DNA of 64,000 nucleotides from Diphasiastrum complanatum (Eukaryota; Streptophyta; Lycopodiopsida; Lycopodiales; Lycopodiaceae). Of the stretch, positions 59,940 to 64,000 are shown in pieces. The stretch covers positions 41,479,305 to 41,543,304 of the forward strand of contig CM055096.1 of assembly GCA_029204225.1 (NCBI GenBank), in the 5' to 3' direction. Every line of letters starts with the position of its first letter. Within the stretch, counting starts at the first letter, position 1. The notes under the pieces are model-generated. The model was not told the origin of the DNA. It saw nothing but the letters and a program-made list of their open reading frames with translations, and made no database searches. A program made the position numbers and the translations under genes.

Positions 59940-62864
59940 TGGCTCCACGAAAACGGGGGGATGATAGATCCCCCGTTCCCCACCTCGTGATGGTAGTAGT
60001 CTCTCCATCGATGGCAGTTGTTGTACCTCCCTCACTGCCAGCACCTCCATCACTGGCAGCGCTGCCAGTCCCTCCAACAAAGTGCATCCGTCCATCTCTG
60101 GCAGTACCTCAATGACTGCCGCTCCTCCATCGCTGCCAATACCTCCATCATTGCCTTCAGTTCCATCGTTGGAAATGGAACCATCTATGCCATCAGACCC
60201 ATCGCTGGCAGGACAGACAGTGTTATCAGACCCATCATTGGCAAAACAAACAGTGCAGCTGCCAGTGAGGTAGCAGCAGAGCCGCCTACAGGCACTGCTC
60301 ATCCTCCTGTCCCTGTTAGCATTGTCCCTGTGAGATCCTCATCTGCCATTTCTTTTTCTTCCTCCGTATATGCTGCCTCCTCATCTGAATCCACACTGCT
60401 TTCTTCCTCATCTACCAAGAATGCTCTTTCTGAATACGATATCTACATACCAAGAAAGGTATTTGAGGGGTATCTAAAAGTTGAGGTGGATGCCTTAAGA
60501 CTCGAAGTACAACAACTCAAATTGACAATGACGAGGCTACTCCAAGATAACGTGGCTCTCAAGCAGAAAATCCAGAGATTGGAAGGAACGCCATCCCCAA
60601 TGACAAGTAAATTGCATGAGTTACAATGACATGTGAATGAACAAGGAGGCTACGAAAATTTGGGCTTCTTTATTCCAAAAGGAAGAAGTTAATACCAGTC
60701 ACATGTCCACCGTTATTTCAGCTACCATCTCCGAAGAAAAGAAGGCTCTCAATGTTCGAGTTTGAGGTGTTCTTGACACTCAAGATGTTGTGAAAGAAGC
60801 AAAATCATTTTTAGATACCACTTTGACTTTCAATATGGTTTTGATAATGCTTGGCGTACCAAAAAAGACGATTCCACTTTTATTATTTGTTTCAAATCAA
60901 AAGAAGAAGTCTAAATTAAAGGGCACAAAAATTTTCCAAGATGAGGATCTTACCTATATCCAAGTGCAAGAACACAAGAAAACTTCTCTGGAGGCCATTT
61001 ATTAGGAAGGTCAGGTCAGATATGTGGATCGTGGTCCATCTACTTCTAATGCCTAGGAAGTTGGGGTTCTCGGGTGTAGGAGCAGCTCTAGATCGCAACC
61101 ACGTCACCTACATCCACATCCTCTTATCACGACATTCATTCTTCAGCAGCAGCAGGAGATTTAGCATACTTCATCTCACAAGAAGATATTCTTCTTTTCA
61201 CGGAGACTCATGAGAGTTAATTTAGGGGATTATCGGAGTTTTAGGGCTGCAGGTGGGCTGCAGTTTTTCGTTAAAGATTAGATCTGTGGAGGGCAGAGGT
61301 TCTAGTAGTGTGGTGTGCATGTTCAGAGACACATTATAGCCTATCATTGATCTAGTTCGACATGATGAGCATGCATGCTATCTGTGGTTTCGATTTCTTG
61401 GTCGGAGTATTGGGTGTGTATCTTGCAGTTTGCTATTTTCCACTAGAGTCTTCGGCTTTTGTTGATAGTATGTATTTCTCGTATGCTGATCTTTCTTCAG
61501 ATATTCTTCTTTACTCTGAGCATGGTCATATACTTCTGTTCGGTGACTTCAACGCCAGGACCTCCTCTAGACAAACAAAGTTTCACAAGATCATTGATGA
61601 TCCTTTGAGGATACATGCCTTGGATAGTATGGATATGGGGATTGACAAGATATTTGCTGACAATGGTGGCCCGGTTTCTGCATATGGTGAGCATTTTCTT
61701 CTACTAGGTGAGGCCCATGAGCTTGCCATTTTTTTATGACTTGTCTTGTTGACTGAGTTCTAGTGACTATACTTGCCACCCTCGTAATGGGGGACATAGT
61801 GCTATGGATTATTTCATGGGTTTTTTTTATGTGACTTTACTGTTTCTCGCACCACACTATCTAACTATTCCTTTCTTTCCATCCATTTAGGCTCAGTGTT
61901 AGATCTCTCTCCAGCTAATCCCTCTCCTATGGAACATGGTCCTTTTTACACGTTTAGTCATGCGTACACACATCTTTACCAAGATGCTCTCTCCTTCATA
62001 CTCCGAAGCTTTCCATATGATAGCCCAGTCCACTCTCAAGCATCCTTTCTCACTACAGCTCTTCATACCGGCACCTCTATGACCTTCCCATCCAAACATC
62101 GTAAAAAATCCATGCGCTTGAAGTTCGCCATCCTCACCAGCCTTGGCATGATGATGTATGCAAACAACTCCACTTACAAGTCAACAATGTACAATCCTTA
62201 CCGTCTCCCCAACTTCGTAGTATTAGACGCTCATATAGCTATACTTGTCGTTATGAAAAATGCTTATATGAAAGTTCGGAAGTGAAACCTCTTGTGGATC
62301 TTCTCTATAGTTCCTCATTTGGTGCTTTTTGGCGTGAATTTATGCCCCTTGGGCTCCACCTCCATTCTTGAGAGATTTACGTTGTTGGATTGAATATGCC
62401 AAATTACTCTACACCTTTCCATTGATCTGATTATTATATCTCCTCATCCCTCCACCTTCTCCTTTTTCACCCATGCTATGGTCTCTCTTACCATTGATTA
62501 ATTGAAGACCCATCGAGCTCGAGAGATCGAGGACCTAGAGGCCGAACTCCTGCTTCATGCCACTGATATGCGCCCGTATTGGCCTCACTCCTTAATCAGG
62601 CCCTCATTTCTGGCTTTCCCCTTCCATGGTGCACTAATATCATCAACATTTCACAAGAGTGGTGACCATTATGATTGGGCACATTGTGGCTAAACTTTCT
62701 GGCACTATCCTTCAGACAGTGATTAGTTGTGAGGCAAAGACACAGAGATTACATGCTTTGGGTCAAGTCGGCTTCAGGTCACGACATTCCACTACTGATT
62801 ATATGTTGTGCTATCATTGAGGAAGCCAAGTGAAAGCATGGTCAAGTGAAGATCCTCTAGATCC
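59940..62864 (+). pseudogene. LINE E: decayed plus-strand LINE with ORF1 and part of ORF2
   Basis: ORF1 starts at ATG 59940 (MAPRKRGDD, like LINE C). A coiled-coil stretch lies at 60440-60600 (LKVEVDALRLEVQQLKL) and decayed RRM/C-terminal parts at 60760-61050. ORF1 ends in UAG-GAA near 61052, as in LINE C. The ORF2 endonuclease is at 61130-61900 (FTETHES, GDFNARTSSRQT), the linker and RT start follow to 62693, and homology ends near IIEEAK at 62830-62850. Frameshifts and stops occur throughout. A gypsy LTR cuts it off near 62865. Confidence 0.82.
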
Positions 62865-63323
62865 TGTTGCATGCACCAAAAGGACTACTGTGGAGCCAAT
62901 CCACCCAACCAACAGGAAGCCGAGAGTCAATCCCCAATCAGCTTCTCCCCCGAGCCATAGGATAGGATACAGGTGTAGAGAGAGGAAATTGGTAATGAAA
63001 ACTCACATAGAGAATGGTAGGAGGGCGAGTTCCTACAAGCATATATGGACCCAAGCCTCATCTGTGCATGTGCCCATGCAAGCAGAAATATCCTAAATGT
63101 TTTTTTCATTACTATTGATACTCTACACATGCATATAGCAGTTCTAATCCATGCACTAGCTCCATATGTCCTATTTAGAGCATCTGGGCTCTCACAAGGT
63201 GATTAATTACATTATAGGCCTAGTCTGGAATGATGTGGCGTAATCAATAAACTTGTACATTGGAGTGTTGGATATCCAAGTCTAGGATTATGCCGAATCC
63301 TATGTGCAGGCGTGGACGTAACA
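62865..63323 (-). repeat. 3' LTR of a gypsy that continues off the window
   Basis: The right edge is firm: CGTAACA, then TTCTCCCCCCC, the polypurine tract of a minus-strand element (63324-63337). The left edge is less certain: TGTTGCATGC at 62865 fits TG...CA ends (459 bp); TGAAAGC at 62831 is the alternative. GATCC at 62860-62864 would be the target duplicate. Confidence 0.65.
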
Positions 63324-63337
63324 TTCTCCCCCCCTTG

Positions 63338-64000
63338 AACTACTTATGTCCTCAGAAGTGGAAGCTAGGGAAGATCTTCTTTATGCTTTTAACTGTTTCC
63401 CATGAATCATCATCCTCAATTTGACCCATCTAGCTAATCAAGCACTCAGAGATAGAACAATTTCTCAATTGTTTATCTTTGGTTCTAAGTACTCTTTCAG
63501 GTTCCAAAGATACATTGAGCGATAAGTCCTCCAAATGGGTAAAATCCTCAACAGATCCAACTGTCATCATCATGTAAACTAAGTTCAATCGGCTTACAAG
63601 AAACACTAAATGAGCAGTCGTCTTATCTCGAAGATCAAGTTCATAAGCTAAAGAATCAATTCTTCAACTTTCACATTCACCCAAAAAAATCATTACCTTT
63701 AGACTGACTTAAAATATCAAATAAGTACTTAGAGATAGAACAATTTTTCAAATGTATATCTCTACTTTGAAGTACTATATTATATTTCAAAAGTATTCTA
63801 AGCGGTAAATTTTTTAATTGGGTTGAACTCTTCTCTAACTAGTAACGTCACCTTCATGTAACTCAATTTACATAAACCTCTGGGTGAATTACCCGTTTAA
63901 CCCGATAGGACGCTTTCCTTGTAGTAGCTTCACCAAGTCCCATGTATCATTTTTGAGGATGGAGTCATACTCCTCTTGCATGGCTTGTTGCCATACCTTC
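63338..64000 (-). pseudogene. Gypsy pol C-terminus with chromodomain, partial
   Basis: On the minus strand, in from the right end, the chain ends with QLRNCSISECLISQMGQIEDDD and SWETVKSIKKIFPSFHF before a stop at about 63360, a chromodomain of the same type as Gypsy-1 (KIFPDF). Upstream stops and a duplicated stretch (AGAGATAGAACAATTT at 63449 and 63732) mark it as decayed. The rest lies beyond position 64000. Confidence 0.7.

Overview
The window looks like nuclear DNA of a land plant with a large, repeat-filled genome. The evidence is (CCCTAAA)n Arabidopsis-type telomere units, chromodomain Ty3/gypsy elements primed by initiator tRNA-Met, decayed Ty1/copia pieces, and many copies of one L1-like LINE family. 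A fern or other non-flowering vascular plant would fit the giant intron and repeat style, but the lineage cannot be fixed from sequence alone. Almost everything is retrotransposon. The only convincing host-gene material is two plus-strand exons, 31885-32198 and 58976-59191. Their phases match, they would be separated by a 26.8 kb intron, and the first resembles the OB-fold region of plant CTC1 (tentative).

1.6-24.9 kb: a head-to-tail array of minus-strand LINEs (A1, A2, A3, X, B, C, D). From A2 to D the 5' end of each copy abuts the (CT)n tract that ends the next copy upstream. LINE C (18805-23728) is full length with intact ORF1 and ORF2 and could be active. A3 is split by a complete, recent Ty3/gypsy element (Gypsy-1, 5645-11852, TSD ATCTC). 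A2 is split by a solo LTR (4399-4732, TSD GATCC). 24.9-31.9 kb: decayed copia and gypsy pieces, a LINE 3' fragment carrying a probable MITE (9-bp TSD), AACCG-rich foldback DNA, then the first host exon.

32.2-59 kb (candidate intron): Gypsy-2 (32725-39308, TSD CACAT, LTRs about 99% identical but gag-pol broken), inserted between two copies of a roughly 250-bp direct repeat; LINE F1 and F2 joined at a (CT)n tract; an older gypsy (M, 44861-55600) inserted in a (GA)n tract and itself carrying a relative of Gypsy-2 (element 3, 45934 to about 51021) with an internal duplication and a captured copia protease; then LINE G (55601-57891) ending in another (GA)n tract. 59.2-64 kb: the likely 3' end of the host gene, a decayed plus-strand LINE (E), and the 3' end of a minus-strand gypsy that runs off the window.

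The most unusual material is the LINE family. It combines strict association with (CT)n tracts, a covarying 3' stem-loop, a vertebrate-like coiled-coil ORF1, an ORF2 that follows ORF1 in frame after a single UAG-G stop with no AUG, and a conserved C-terminal match to the PCNA-binding PIP box. Together these suggest a microsatellite-targeting LINE whose coupling to replication and translation strategy may be undescribed.
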